A stretch of 64,000 bases of DNA, taken from Nematostella vectensis. Taxonomy: Eukaryota > Cnidaria > Anthozoa > Actiniaria > Edwardsiidae. Below are positions 1-11,330 of the stretch, one piece after another (the stretch's first letter is position 1; each line of letters opens with the position of its first letter). The notes beneath the pieces were generated by a model. It made no database searches. It was not told the DNA's origin and worked only from the letters and a program-made list of their open reading frames with translations. Location: assembly GCF_932526225.1 (NCBI RefSeq), contig NC_064047.1:682001-746000 (forward strand), given 5' to 3'. Position numbers and translations under genes: made by a program.

Positions 1-1727
1 GGGTGATCTAGAGTTGGGTGAGCTAGAGTAGGGTGATGGTGAGGAGTAGGGTGAGCTAGAGTAGGGTGAGCTAGAGTAGGGTGAGCTAGAGTAGGGTGGG
101 CTAGAATAGGGTGAGCTAGAGTAGGGTGAGCTAGAGTAGGGTGAGCTAGAGTAGGGTGAGCTAGAGTAGGGTTAGCTAGAGTAGGGTGAGCTAGAGTAGG
201 GTGAGCTAGAGTAGGGTGAGCTAGAGTAGGGTAAGCTAGAGTAGGGTGAGCTAGAGTAGGGTGGGCTAGAGTAGGGTGAGCTAGAGTAGGGTGGGCTAGT
301 GTAGGGTGAGCTAGAGTAGGGTGAGCTAGAGTAGGGTGAGCTAGAGTAGGGTGGGCTAGAGTAGGGTGGGCTAGAGTAGGGTGGGCTAGAGTAGGGTGGG
401 CTAGAGTAGGGTAAGCTAGAGTAGGGTGAGCTAGAGTAGGGTGAGCTAGAGTAGGGTGAGATAGAGTAGGGTGAGCTAGAGTAGGGTGAGCAAGAGTAGG
501 GTGGGCTAGAGTAGGGTGGGCTAGAGTAGGGTAAGCTAGAGTAGGGTGAGCTAGAGTAGGGTGGGCTAGAGTAGGGTGGGCTAGAGTAGGGTAAGCTAGA
601 GTAGGGTGAGCTAGAGTAGGGTGAGCTAGAGTAGGGTGGGCTAGAGTAGGGTGGGCTAGAGTAGGGTAAGCTAGAGTAGGGTGAGCTAGAGTAGGGTGAG
701 CTAGAGTAGGGTGGGCTAGTGTAGGGTGAGCTAGAGTAGGGTGAGCTAGAGTAGGGTGGGCTAGAGTAGGGTGAGCTAGAGTAGGGTGAGCTAGAGAAGG
801 GTGGGCTAGAGTAGGGTGAGCTAGAGTAGGGTGAGCTAGAGTAGGGTGAGCTAGAGTAGGGTGAGCTAGAGTAGGGTGAGCTAGAGTAGGGTGAGCTAGA
901 GTAGGGTGAGCTAGAGTAGGGTGAGCTAGAGTAGGGTGAGCTAGAGTAGGGTGAGCTAGAGTAGGGTGGGCTAGAGTAGGGTGGGCTAGAGTAGGGTGGG
1001 CTAGAGTAGGATGGGCTAGAGTAGGGTGAGCTAGATTAGGGTGAGCTAGAGTAAATGAGCTAGAGTAGGGTGGGCTAGAGTAGGGTGGGCTAGAGTAGGG
1101 TGAGCTAGAGTAGGGTGGGCTAGAGTAGGGTGGGCTAGAGTAGGGTGAGCTAGAGTAGGGTGGGCTAGAGTAGGGTGGGCTACAGTAGGGTGGGCTAGAG
1201 TAGGGTGGGCTAGAGTAGGGTGAGCTAGAGTAGGGTGGGCTAGAGTAGGGTGAGCTAGAGTAGGGTGGACTAGAGTAGGGTGGGCTAGAGTAGGGTGGGC
1301 TAGAGTAGGGTGGGCTAGTGTAGGGTGAGCTAGAGTAGGATGGGCTAGAGTAGGGTGGGCTAGAGTAGGGTGAGCTAGAGTAGGGTGAGCTAGAGTAGGG
1401 TGAGCTAGAGTAGGATGGGCTAGAGTAGGGTGAGATAGAGTAGGGTGAGCTAGTGTAGGGTGAGCTAGAGTAGGGTGAGCTAGTGTAGGGTGAGCTAGAG
1501 TAGGGTGGGCTAGAGTAGGGTGAGCTAGAGTAGGGTGAGCTAGAGTAGGATGGGCTAGAGTAGGGTGGGCTAGAGTAGGATGGGCTAGAGTAGGGTGGGC
1601 TAGAGTAGGGTGAGCTAGAGTAGGGTGGGCTAGAGTAGAGCAGGGTGAGCTAGAGTAGGGTGAGCTAGAGTACAGTAGGGTGAGCTATAGTAGGGTGAGC
1701 TAGAGTACAGTTGGGTGAGCTAGAGTA
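1..1727. repeat. 15-bp satellite array, about 115 units
   Basis: Unit GTAGGGTGAGCTAGA, with a common variant in which the second half begins GTGGGC. Units follow each other without spacers and with only a few indels (near 1050, 1640 and 1670, where register slips and the array degenerates). The array runs off the left edge. The period is a multiple of 3, so two minus-strand frames stay open (repeated Ser-Ser-Ser-Pro-Tyr or Leu-Ala-His-Pro-Thr), but they have no start codon and no flanking gene, so I do not read them as coding. Confidence 0.97.
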
Positions 1728-2290
1728 GGAGATTATATAAGGTGTCATAATGTCTCTTTATTCCCTTTCCCACCCCACCCCCTCCCCGCCCCTCTATTCG
1801 CTATATATTTTCATATATACATAAGAGCCAGTCCCGTCAAAAAAAATCAAATCCAGAGATGTTGTCTCCTGATCCAAATTTTGTGACGCATGACTACCAG
1901 GAAATTAGATTTCAATTCGGGCAGCACAAACTCCGGTAGTTTCACTAAAATATAACGGATACTAGTATAAAAACAGCTCCATTAAATTGCTACAGCCTGA
2001 AATAAAATAGGGAGAAAACCTACAATGATATAAGGATAAAGTCTACAATAATAAAAGGATAAAGCCTACAATAATATAAGGGTAAAGCCTAAAATAATAT
2101 AAAGATATTCCAATATTCAGAATAAACCTAAACAGCTGTGAAAAGGTTGGACTGTAGAGTCTTGAAAACAAAATAAGCCTCATAATTTGGCAATGTTGCC
2201 ATAATATCACAACGTTTTTAATCCTGCTGTACAATTCCCCAAATTATTTTTTAGGTTCATGTTGAAATTCGCTGGTTTTTGCTTGCAATC
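1728..2290. other. intergenic spacer with short tandem repeat
   Basis: AT-rich DNA between the satellite and the 3' end of lectin copy A. Around 2020-2108 a unit of roughly 28 bp containing GGATAAAGCCTACAATAATA is repeated about three to four times with changes. I see no gene in this stretch and no clear AATAAA signal for copy A on the minus strand. Confidence 0.6.
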
Positions 2291-2966
2291 TCACGCTGGT
2301 TTCATGCAGATGTATGGACGCTTGACGTCACACAAGGTGTCTGCCCACTTTCCCTCGTCCGAGTCCCTCGCAACTACACAGCCTGGGGCGAAGTTTTGGT
2401 AGCTTGCAGGCTCAGAATCTTGCCAGAAGAAGTTTCCTTCGGTTGTCTTGTCATTAAGACCAAGCCAAACTTCTTTGCCGTCAGTAGCTTCTATTAGGAA
2501 CGAGAATAAGATCATGTTATGATAATTTTACACACATACAACCTAAAATAAGGTTGCAGTTTTACCATCCTATAATTTTCCCAATATCTGAAACCAAGGC
2601 GAACGCAAACCTTCTATTTACCCCTTTAGGAGAGGTGGATCCTCTCCCCCTATCGGCCGACAATGCAGAAATGTATTAAATAGAAGTGGTGTTATGATTT
2701 TTATCGTACCTTGAACCAGATTCAATCTCTCTGTTGAAATCGCTTTGTCGAACAGCATCAAATGGGCTATGCGTGCATGTATTGGGTACCCAGCGTCTTT
2801 TCTCCATCCGATGAAGTATTCCGTAACACCAGCACTGGATTGCACGCTTTCACCCGCCATGTTCTGCTGCTTGACTGTGACGCCATCTATGAAAATACTG
2901 GCGTCTAACGTATCCTTGTTCCAGACTCCGGCTATGAAGTGCCACTTGTTTAGAATAAGGGATCTG

Positions 2967-3011
2967 GTGATGATGATGATGGTGATTAGTATGATAATGA
3001 TGATGATGAAT

Positions 3012-3042
<31 letters not shown>

Positions 3043-3085
3043 CGACGATGATGATGATGACAGTAATAATGATATTGATAAAGGC
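2967..3085. repeat. ATG/GATGAT microsatellite in lectin A intron
   Basis: Imperfect GAT-type trinucleotide run directly upstream, in gene orientation, of the exon 6 acceptor. The same tract occurs at the same place in copy B (16718-16980), so it predates the gene duplication. The Met-rich plus-strand frame here is an artefact of the repeat. Confidence 0.9.
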
Positions 3086-3145
3086 ATATAAAGACTATGC
3101 TAAAGTGTGATGTTGATAATGATGATTGCGCATTATATCAATGCA

Positions 3146-3247
3146 CCCATCCCACAACCCACCACGATATCAATACACCTATTCCACTACCCACCACGAT
3201 ATCAATACACCTATTCCACTACCCACCACGATATCAATACATCTATT
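3146..3247. repeat. three-unit 32-bp minisatellite, unexpanded allele
   Basis: About three units of a 32-bp repeat containing CCACGATATCAATACACC lie next to LamG exon 5 of lectin copy A. The corresponding position in copy B carries about 88 units (17205-20035), so this is the short paralogous state of that array. Confidence 0.9.
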
Positions 3248-5330
3248 CCACTGTCTCGACATACCCTCCGCTGATAGAAGTAGCGCTTCCGAACAAAGTG
3301 AATACCAAGTTTTTATGTCTTGACATTTCGAGGCGGAAAACGTATTTTCCCCTGTCCCAGTACGAGTAGAGGTACGTGTTGTTCATCTCGAACGCTTTGA
3401 CCCACATGGCGATGGTCACGCTGATGGAGCTGAAGTCGTAGCGAGGTGTGGTGGCGTAGTCGCCTGGAGTGCCGGGGAAGTAAAGAACGGTGGTTTTGAT
3501 GTCCTCGTCTTGGACGTACTCCACATTGCCAGCAAGTCTACGAAAATACAACACCTTTATCAACACGTTTAACCTTTTATAACCTTTAAACCATTTCCTC
3601 CACATTGCCAACAAGACTACGAAAAAATAACACTTCAAACATTTTTTTTTCTGCAATTCAGTGTCACACTCTGCTCTCAATCAAATGTGTTGGCATCACT
3701 TTTAAGTAAAATTGCGCTAAATAACATCGCGTATCTTTAACAGTAGCCATACCTAAAAAATTTTTTGTCAAGTCGTACAAAATATATTGAGACATATTTA
3801 GTGGAAAGCGCTTTTACTGCGGTTTTTATTATTCTGCGAATTCTTGCCTACCATTTCCACCACATTTTAATTGATTAATTGATTAATTCAAAATTGTCTT
3901 CTGGATTCTGTCATTCCAAATCTTTGAAGCCTTTTCATTGGCAAGCAATGAAATGGCTTAAAACACGCCATGCTTTTGCAAAGTGCTAAGCAATCAAAAA
4001 GCAACAAATGTGATTACGTTAGTTTGAATGACGTTAGCTAGAAAGCGGTTTAGCAGTTGGACATTATTGACGAGAGTTCGTAGAATATTTGCGCAAGAAG
4101 CGCAAAAAAAAAAAACATGTTGTCACATGTTTTGCTATAAAATTTTTATTAAATTTTTAATAATGTCTAAAAGTTGGGAATTTATTTAAGTATAGCCTCT
4201 GTACATCCTCCAGGGTCCAGCACTTTTCGGGCCGCAAAGGATCTTGGTAGCGCTACCAAGAAGCCCAACCCTAGACATGTTGTGCCTATGCCCCTACCCC
4301 CCCCTTCCTACCCACGCCTCTTACCTCAAGCCAGACGATGGGGGGTCTGTTCCATCTAGCTTCCAGTAAGCCATTGGGGAAAACGTCTCCTTCACATCTT
4401 TGGAAGATCAATAAACTGTGAGTGACATAGTTCTTGAAGACAATGAGATGTATTATTGTCATCACTTACCAATTTTGATAAGAGACAACATCACTTGACC
4501 AATCAGCTGACTTTCAATCTCATTAGTCACCGAAGCGAGGCTGGCGCCTATACCGCCACAGGCTGCCCGAGCTTTCTCCCAGGTCTTTTGCTTGGAAAAT
4601 GCCTTGAACTTCTTGGACCCGAGCTGGTACCAATTATCGTCGAGAGCTGTCAGGATGAATGACAAAAATGGGTATATGTTAACAGCCTACCAGTCCATCC
4701 GCCTGCCTGTGAACCAACTGACCTTTGCGTGTAAACAACTTGCACTTTTTTAGTGGGTGACACGGCTTGTAATCCTGAATACAAATTGCGGATTAATATT
4801 AACCACCAAATGTGAGAAGCAATTATCCGTCAAAGGCAACGTGGAGAGTGTTGGAAAAATGTGAAATAACCGTTTCCGGCGAGATTTGTACTCCCATGTA
4901 ATCCCCTAGTGTGAGGTTTACCTTCTCTGCCCTAGAAAGAATACATATTAAACGGGGTATATATCTCAAGTACCTTTGTCTTGAACAGGTTCCGATTTTT
5001 ATAATTTTTCACATACATAAATTGTCACAAGTAGTAGAATGTCGTGAAGCCCGGAGCGTAGGACACGGTCGTGGCTGGTGACCTCGGGTACTTGAAGACC
5101 CCCCCCCCCCCCCCCTCCAAGAGTGAGCCGTCTTCCCTACATGATTTAACGACGACTTCTAAGGTTCGGAGGTATGCGTTTTGTTTTATTTTTAAAACAC
5201 TTTTTATGTTAATTGCCGTAAACAGGGAAAAAAAATTTTAAGATTTTTTTACATGAGGCATTGATCGACGACGACTTCTAAAAATAGCTATTTAAAAATG
5301 CAAATGCATTACAAAAATGGCCCCCGTGGT

Positions 5331-5880
5331 ACTGTTTAAATGTGAAAACGGGGCATTACATCCATTTCCGTGTTGTCTCCGTGGCACTGTTTAATTATGA
5401 AAACGGGGCATTACGTCCATTTCCGTGTGGTCTCCGTGGCACTGTTTAAATATGAAAACGGGGCATTGCCTCGATTTCCTTGTGATCTCCGTGGCACTGT
5501 TTAAATATGAAAACGGGGCATTACCTCGATTTCCGTGTGGTCCCCGTGGCACTGTTTAAATATGAAAACGGAGCATTACGTCGATCTCCGTGTGGTCTCC
5601 GTGGCACTGTTAAAATATGAAAACGGGGCATTGCCTCGATTTCCGTGTGGTCTCCGTGGCACTGTTTAAATATGAAAACGGGGCATTGCCTCGATCTCCG
5701 TGTGGTCTCCGTGGCACTGTTTAAATATGAAAACGGGGCATTACCTCGATTTCCGTGTGGTCTCCGTGGCACTGTTTAAATATGAAAACGGGACATTACC
5801 TCGATTTCCGTGTGGTCTCCGTGGCGCTGTTTAAATATGAAAACGGGGCATTACCTCGATTTCCGTGTGGTCTCCGTGGT
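5331..5880 (-). repeat. 55-bp minisatellite derived from an exon-intron junction
   Basis: About ten to eleven tandem units with a spacing of exactly 55 bp; the ACTGT landmark recurs at 5331, 5386, 5441, 5496, 5551, 5606, 5661, 5716 and 5771. On the minus strand each unit carries a near copy of the last bases of lectin exon 1, then GAAATCGAG and the 5' splice site GTAATG (several units mutated). The array begins where exon 1 ends at 5855 and runs into intron 1. Copy B has one copy of this junction at 26888-26920, so the amplification is specific to copy A. 55 is not a multiple of 3, so reading through units would shift frame. Confidence 0.92.
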
Positions 5881-6182
5881 GCTTTTTCATACATCCATGT
5901 ATTTTATTTTTTCTGCACATCATCCACTAGTTAGCAGATCTCTGAGCCGTTTGTCAAACTTCGGTAGAAATTCAACGAAAAACATTTCAGGGTTGTCAGA
6001 CATGTCCGTATGCATCCGGTTCGGTTGGTCAGCACTGTCTGGAATATCCCGCACTCCAGCCGGCTTTTCATGGAGAGGCTTAGATTGTTTCCAGTGCACT
6101 GATCGGATTGAGCATGGCTGAGTAGGAGAATGCCGCAAGCCAAGAACACTGCAGACGCACTTCCAAATGAAAGATTTCTCAT

Positions 6183-6609
6183 CTTAACGTCTGAGGAGAA
6201 AAGGGGAGAGTGTCAAATAACATTTCTATGTTAAGGCCAAGTAAAAAAAGATATGTTTATCGTCCCCGCCCGCATCCTTTTTCAAGGCCGCATCAACTTT
6301 ATTTGTATTTTTTATTTAGTTATTTCTGCTGCTTTTTTGATTGTTTGTTCCTCAGAAGCTCAAATTTCGTGCGTTAGCGGTGCCCGGGCACTGAAATACA
6401 GGCAGACGTTCCCGTTTCAAGGCTTTTCTGACGATTTTTTTTCACCCGTTCGCAACATCGCGAAAATTTCCTTGGTAAATCGTACAAATCTTTGATAAAC
6501 CAGGGAGAAAAAATTAATAAAAAATAATAACTAAAAGGGCCGCATGCTCCCTAGGACGATAAACTTGTTTTTATTCTTACTTGGCCTAATGTTTACGAGA
6601 TAGTTGACC
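6183..6609. other. 5' flank of lectin copy A
   Basis: Upstream of the copy A start the minus strand has a splice acceptor ending about 8 bases before the ATG, so part of this stretch should be intron and an upstream leader exon. The leader exon itself cannot be placed from sequence alone. No other gene is seen. Confidence 0.45.
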
Positions 6610-6614
6610 ATCTT

Positions 6615-6807
6615 TGTAATGATATTAGCCTATTGTATTATTTGATTGACATTGTAATCAATACTAGAAAACCGCACCCATTTGTAATCACGTATAAGCC
6701 TTAGCTCGACTATCAATAAACAGTATTCAATCACTACGCTTGGAGTACACTATTCCGCTATCCAACCTACACTATCCTTCATCTTCTATAAAGCTCGGAT
6801 CATTACA
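6615..6807 (+). mobile_element. solo LTR, 193 bp, with 5-bp target duplication
   Basis: The segment starts TGTAATGAT and ends ATCATTACA, an inverted 9-bp end with the TG...CA termini typical of LTRs. It is flanked on both sides by ATCTT (6610-6614 and 6808-6812), a 5-bp target site duplication. AATAAA at 6715-6720 fits an LTR poly(A) signal in plus orientation. There is no internal retrotransposon sequence, so it is a solo LTR left by recombination. Family (BEL/Pao or Gypsy) is not determined. Confidence 0.85.
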
Positions 6808-7139
6808 ATCTTGACATTGCTCCAAATGATAGATTTGTTTATGCTTAAAATAAAATATATAGATTTAGGCACTGCCTAAAAGCGGAGCCAGCATAAACAC
6901 CTTTTGTGTTGACTGATCAAAGGTATTATTGGGGGATCTAGGATCCTGCTCTCTACTGAGATTTATTTATTGCACCAAACAAATTGATCCAGGCCTTATT
7001 CAATAATTTAAATTATGCAGTACATCAAAGTTAACAAACACAATTCCTGGTGTGGATATGGCTGTCAAAGTTGTCAAGAGTCTAATGGTAAATTCTTATG
7101 TCCCATCATAGAAGTCCCATTATGAATATCTTTTTTTTT

Positions 7140-7660
7140 AATCAAAACAATACTCCCACAAGCTTTGCCCTTGTGCAGAAAATGTCATGGATGTAACAGC
7201 ATTCCAAAGATTCGAAATAATATATTTAGACTGTTTAGATGCCATACTGTGATTTTTATGTATTGATTTAGTGGCAATTCTCTCCTTCATTGGACCGAAT
7301 ATTCAGAAAAATGTCTGGAAATTAAAATCCAAAAATATATCTCCTTTCATGCATTACATATTGGTGCACCCCACTTTACCATATAGTGGCCTTGTTGTTG
7401 GTGGCCTACTCCCAAATGAATGCAATGAAGAAAAAACAGATTGAAAATGCTAACTTCTAATTTCAAACCAAACCCTTATTGATCTATGTTTGGGGTAGAG
7501 AGGAATCAAAAAATATCAATTGACTAAAAAATAATCGACGGGAGAGGAGATAAAAAGTGAATTGACTCAACTTGAAAGGTTTGGTGAAAAAAATATAACA
7601 GTAATGAAAATAATTTGATTGAGCATTTCTTGACATTTCCCCTTTCCCATTATCTTAACC
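7140..7660 (+). repeat. ancient diverged repeat, left copy
   Basis: Pairs with 8840-9345 in the same order: a start with CAAGCTTTG..CTTG, a TTTCAAAGAT/TTCCAAAGAT block, a TGCATTAYAT block, and an end with TTTCCCCTTTCCCATTATCTT. Similarity is patchy, so the copies are old. The TTAA-site transposon at 7802-8799 sits between them. Class unknown. Confidence 0.55.
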
Positions 7661-7801
7661 CTTTCACCACCACAGGCCTCTGAAGAGGCCATGTCTTTGC
7701 TATCCAAGCTATGTGAACAGAATTATATTATTGAAAAAGAACAAGGTTGTTGCTAGTGTTATAAATTTAAAGTATCTTGCCCTAAAAACCCTTCCCCTTA
7801 A

Positions 7802-8799
7802 CACATTGACCCCTCAACCGGCCTGTACCGGCTTTGAGAAGTACCCAGACCCCCAAAAATTCATAAATGCAAAATAAACACAACAAGATGAAGATACTCA
7901 GGCATCAGTCTAAGGGATAAATGGTCTTGCATATATGCATCCAATCAAGGTGTTGGCATCTACTCTTAAGCCAAATAATAGCACAGGTTCTTTGACAAAT
8001 CTCAATTTGAACAAGCAGAGAAAAGCAGAATCACCCCTCTCAATAAAACGCTCAAAATACCACACAAGGGAGAGAGATCAGCAAACACAGCTCAAGACAC
8101 AAATAGATACCTTTATTCTGATCCTCCAGGTACATTTCCATGGCCTCAAAACACAATGTCCACTCCTTGAAGGATTGTACAACCACGAAGATGTCTTTAC
8201 GTATTGCAAAGCATTCTGGGAGATCCAGGGGAAAATTCACGAGGGGAGGGGCAGTCAACACCCTTCTCCAAAGTCAGATGGTTTTTTATAAGTCTTTTCA
8301 CCCCGAAACCAAAGAAATCAATTCCAGGTCATACAGACCCAGAATAGCAGTGTAACAAATTTTGGAATCAATTTGGTTTCAGAAAAGACAGCATTTAGGA
8401 GAGCTGTGGTGATTCATTAGAAAATTATTTTCTCATCCAGGCAAAGCCAAACAAGAAAAAATCATCATGAATCCACCTTTTGCTTGCAAATATCCATAAG
8501 CAAAGCACTCAATTATGCCCCAAAAGACTTCATTATGTCCTGAGACACTCTCCTAATATGCTCATAGCTGTATTTTTGATGAAAATAAGCAACCATCAAC
8601 TTGTGCTGGCTTCAGCACAACGACGAGGGATTAAAAGTGGGGACTGCAAAGCACTGTTGGAAAGCTTGGATACCGCTGACTAGGTGCAGCTGTGTTTGAC
8701 TTTTACGGGCTGTATAAAGCTCAGAATAGGAGGGGAGGTATCTGTTTTCAGTCCGTAAATTTTGTAAATTAAGCTAAAAAAAAGCCAGGAGTCAATGGG
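7802..8799. mobile_element. TTAA-site DNA transposon copy 1, non-autonomous, 998 bp
   Basis: Ends are inverted: CACATTGACCCCT at the left and the complement of AGGAGTCAATGGG at the right. Both ends abut TTAA (7798-7801 and 8800-8803), the target duplication of piggyBac-like elements and some other TTAA-specific families. A second copy lies at 20505-21572, mostly alignable end to end. Short frames of about 60-120 codons exist on both strands and are shared by the copies, but none looks like a transposase and they overlap antisense, so I treat the element as non-autonomous. Superfamily is inferred only from TTAA and the ends. Confidence 0.85.
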
Positions 8800-8839
8800 T
8801 TAATAAAAGTTCCATTAATGTACATTTGTAAAGCTACAT

Positions 8840-9345
8840 TCTGACAAGCTTTGTTCTTGCGAAGAACAATGGATGAAACAGGATTTCAAAGATGGAATAT
8901 AGTGTCAGACACAATTTTAGATAAGATGCAATGCTGAAGATTTAATGTACCATTTTAAGTGGTGATTTTCCATCCCCATGGGAACTAATATCTACAAATA
9001 TACATCCAGTAATGCATTATATTTTGGTGTTTTGAGAAACCCTGGATCTAACTATTCCAATGAAATAAATCTAAACATCTAAAATAAACGTAATGGGCAA
9101 GAGACTTGAAAAGAAAATCCTAAAAAGAAAATATAAGTGAAAGTTATAAATGAAATTAAATGAAAAATCAAATCTGTTCATTAATTTATTTTTGGTGTAG
9201 AGGGGAAATAGTAAAGAGCATCAATTGCATAAAAATAGTCAACAGGGAGAAGAAAAAGGAAGAAAATATAATAACAATAATGTGATAATTATATTCAGTA
9301 CTTTTTTTCTAAAATTTCCCCTTTCCCATTATCTTTAGGTTGTTA
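8840..9345 (+). repeat. ancient diverged repeat, right copy
   Basis: Counterpart of 7140-7660; see that entry for the shared blocks. It ends with TTTCCCCTTTCCCATTATCTT near 9318-9340. Confidence 0.55.
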
Positions 9346-10117
9346 GAAAACTATTTTCTTTACAGATTTATTATTTAAAAAGCAAAAGTTTGTTTTTAGT
9401 TTTATATTATATAAGTATCTTGTTCTAAAAAAAACCTATGAGTGTGTACTGCTGAATCACATAGTAATGAACTAGTCATTTGCACCCCCTCCCTTATGGT
9501 CCTGCAGAAGTCAGGGGTTAATGTGGGGTTTTAGACCACTTTTTAACCAGAATATTTCAAGAGGGGTGGTGGTATTGACTGTTTTTGACTCTTAACTTGG
9601 AAACAGGCTTTTATTAAAGTTTAATCCCCCACCCTTCCCTGGGACCATGGGTGTGGGGGTATCAAATGACTAGTGAAGAAGAACATCCTACTGTTCTCTT
9701 CAAGACATGATTTTCAATTCTCATGTCTTCCAGTCTTTAGCATTCATCTTGGCCCTCAGGTAGTTCCTGGTTCATAAAAGAGTGAAAACGATTATTTATT
9801 ATTTCTTTCAAAACAATCTTTTTATCAAGCCATTTATAATCTAACTAATTTTCCACAACTATTTGAAAAAAAAAATAAACACATGAGATGCAAGATGCAG
9901 ACAATAACAACAATACATATCGAAAATTGTTTTTTTTTTATCCTCGGTAAGGAAAATTTCTCTTGTAAGTTGAAAAAGCTGCTGTATCTTCTAAGGATAT
10001 GTATCTTCTTAGGACTAAGAGCACAGGATATAAAGACAAGAACGGTCTTCTTTAGCAGTATTTGACAAATGCAACACGATATTGGTTAGCCTTAATGAAA
10101 TATTTCAACACAATCAA

Positions 10118-10165
10118 TCTGCCCTGAAGAAGTCTTATTAAAGACGAATTCCAGTTTTTGTTGTA
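10118..10165 (+). repeat. short dispersed repeat
   Basis: A block with CTGCCCTGAAGAAGTCTTAT followed by TAAAGACGAA is found inverted at 33618-33648, and flanking TTCCAGTTTTTG matches too. This looks like the end module of a dispersed mobile element whose body is not recognisable here. Confidence 0.7.
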
Positions 10166-10559
10166 TCGTATTTTATTCAACAAAATCAAGAATATAGATA
10201 AAACGAAGAATGTCAAAACAAAACCTGTTATGCTCAAATAATTTGATTACTAAGTTAAGTACTCGCATTCTCAAAGCATACAAAAAGGACAACAAAAAGC
10301 CTAATAACTTTTATATCCTCAATAGACAATACAAATCGTCGTCCGAAACTCACCTTGCATTGTTTGTTTTTTTTTTTTTTTGGTCGCTTTCTTGTGGTTC
10401 TGTTCGCTTTTTAATGTGAACTGTTACTTGCTTAAATTTACTAGCTAAAACCTGATAAATCTTGGCGTGAATGAATGTTAGTAGATCTCCTCTAGTTGTC
10501 TTTATCCTTAGGCAAAATAAATAATCATCGCATAATCGACAAGAACTTTTTCCCTTGCT

Positions 10560-10760
10560 CCGTGCTTGTATTTAGTCGCCATTTCAGGGCCGAGTGGGGC
10601 CTGGGAGTCGCGCGGCTGACTGACTGGCTGGCTGGCGAGTAACACCACAGGGTACCCGCGCGATGACCACAAAAACCAAGTCGCATACCTATACCATATT
10701 TCTATGCCTATGGGGCTACGCGCGCGGCCTGCGGCCGCGCTTAGCTCCGCTATAAGAATA
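10560..10760. other. CpG-rich patch in AT-rich surroundings
   Basis: About 200 bp rich in CGCG, GGCTGGCTGG and CGGCCGC words, unlike both flanks. It may be a piece of a mobile element or an isolated CpG island. No coding or structural identity is recognised. Confidence 0.4.
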
Positions 10761-11189
10761 TAACTTGGTGATATCGCTCTGTATTTTACAAAGTAGCTCA
10801 AAATAGGAAGTGCACATATAAGTAAGTGTACACAGAAAAATCAGAAAGGTGTGGCAAATGTCCGAAACGATATCGAATATTGTTCATAAACGCACGATCA
10901 CCAAAGACAAGTATAAAGAAACGCATTTCAAGCAAATTTAGCTCGCCTCACTAATCTAGAAAGATATATAGAAATTGTAAATTGTGTAAAGTAAATTGGT
11001 TCAGGATAAACCAGATTTTTTCATTGTAACTCGAATCTTGCTATGCAAAAATTAAAAAAAAAGGTAGAAAGAAAAAACAGTCGCGTTACATACCTGAAAT
11101 TTCAATTTGACGACAGAAATAGATTATTTTCTCCCTCATTCGTTAAAAAAAGGAAATGGTCTACAGTTTGCGCACAGAATATGAAATAT

Positions 11190-11330
11190 CACGACCTTGA
11201 AACCATCTGTTCACTTTATAGATTAAGTTATTCAAATCAAGGAAACCCTTACAATAAGCCCTACTACATGGACCCTGTAATAAGATGACTTTCATGCTTG
11301 TCGGCATGATATAAGTAGCACAGAATTCCG
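11190..11330 (+). repeat. duplicated ~135-bp block, first copy
   Basis: Shares with 12050-12180 the ordered blocks CCATCTGTTCAC, AAGTTATTCAAAT, ACCCTTACAATA, ATGGACCCTGTAATA/ATAGACCCTGTAATA and a GCTTTT/CTTTCATG end. Diverged direct duplication about 860 bp apart; class unknown. Confidence 0.65.

Larger units (their letters stand above)
2291..6182 (-). pseudogene. PAN/C-type lectin/LamG secreted protein, copy A, disrupted in exon 1
   Basis: Seven exons match copy B (15545-27223) in order, length and intron phase: 6182-5855 (signal peptide and PAN-like part), 4774-4723, 4646-4470 (first half of C-type lectin domain), 4397-4325, 3537-3265 and 2963-2710 (LamG-like cassette), 2490-2291 (second half of lectin domain, stop at 2291-2293). 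The start is the ATG at 6180-6182, just after a good 3' splice site (TTCTCCTCAG), which implies a spliced 5' leader. Exon 1 is broken: the codon after Gly-Ser-Glu-Ile-Cys, which is GAG in copy B, is TAA here, and a one-base insertion in the following A run shifts frame. Exon 3 lacks 12 nt found in copy B. Exon 7 is 42 nt (14 codons) shorter, losing the lectin loop with the HPN-like motif. Exons 2-7 are otherwise open, so the loss may be recent, or another first exon may be used. Exon borders are inferred from GT-AG sites and the paralogue. Confidence 0.82.
9346..11180. other. intergenic stretch without recognisable gene
   Basis: AT-rich DNA with homopolymer runs. Two items stand out: a short dispersed repeat at 10118-10165 that has an inverted copy at 33581-33660, and a CpG-rich patch at 10560-10760. 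The 97-codon minus-strand frame over that patch has no recognisable domain. Confidence 0.5.

Noticed and set aside
1-1727. Telomere or subtelomere from repeated TAGGG words
   Set aside because: The period is 15 bp with GCTAGAG between; it is not the TTAGGG animal repeat, and the array ends in ordinary DNA.
7935-8291. 118-codon frame shared with 20730-21098
   Set aside because: Lies within both TTAA-element copies, overlaps antisense frames and resembles no transposase; probably passenger sequence.
10508-10801. 97-codon minus-strand frame over the CpG patch
   Set aside because: No domain, no splice context; composition suggests repeat DNA rather than a gene.
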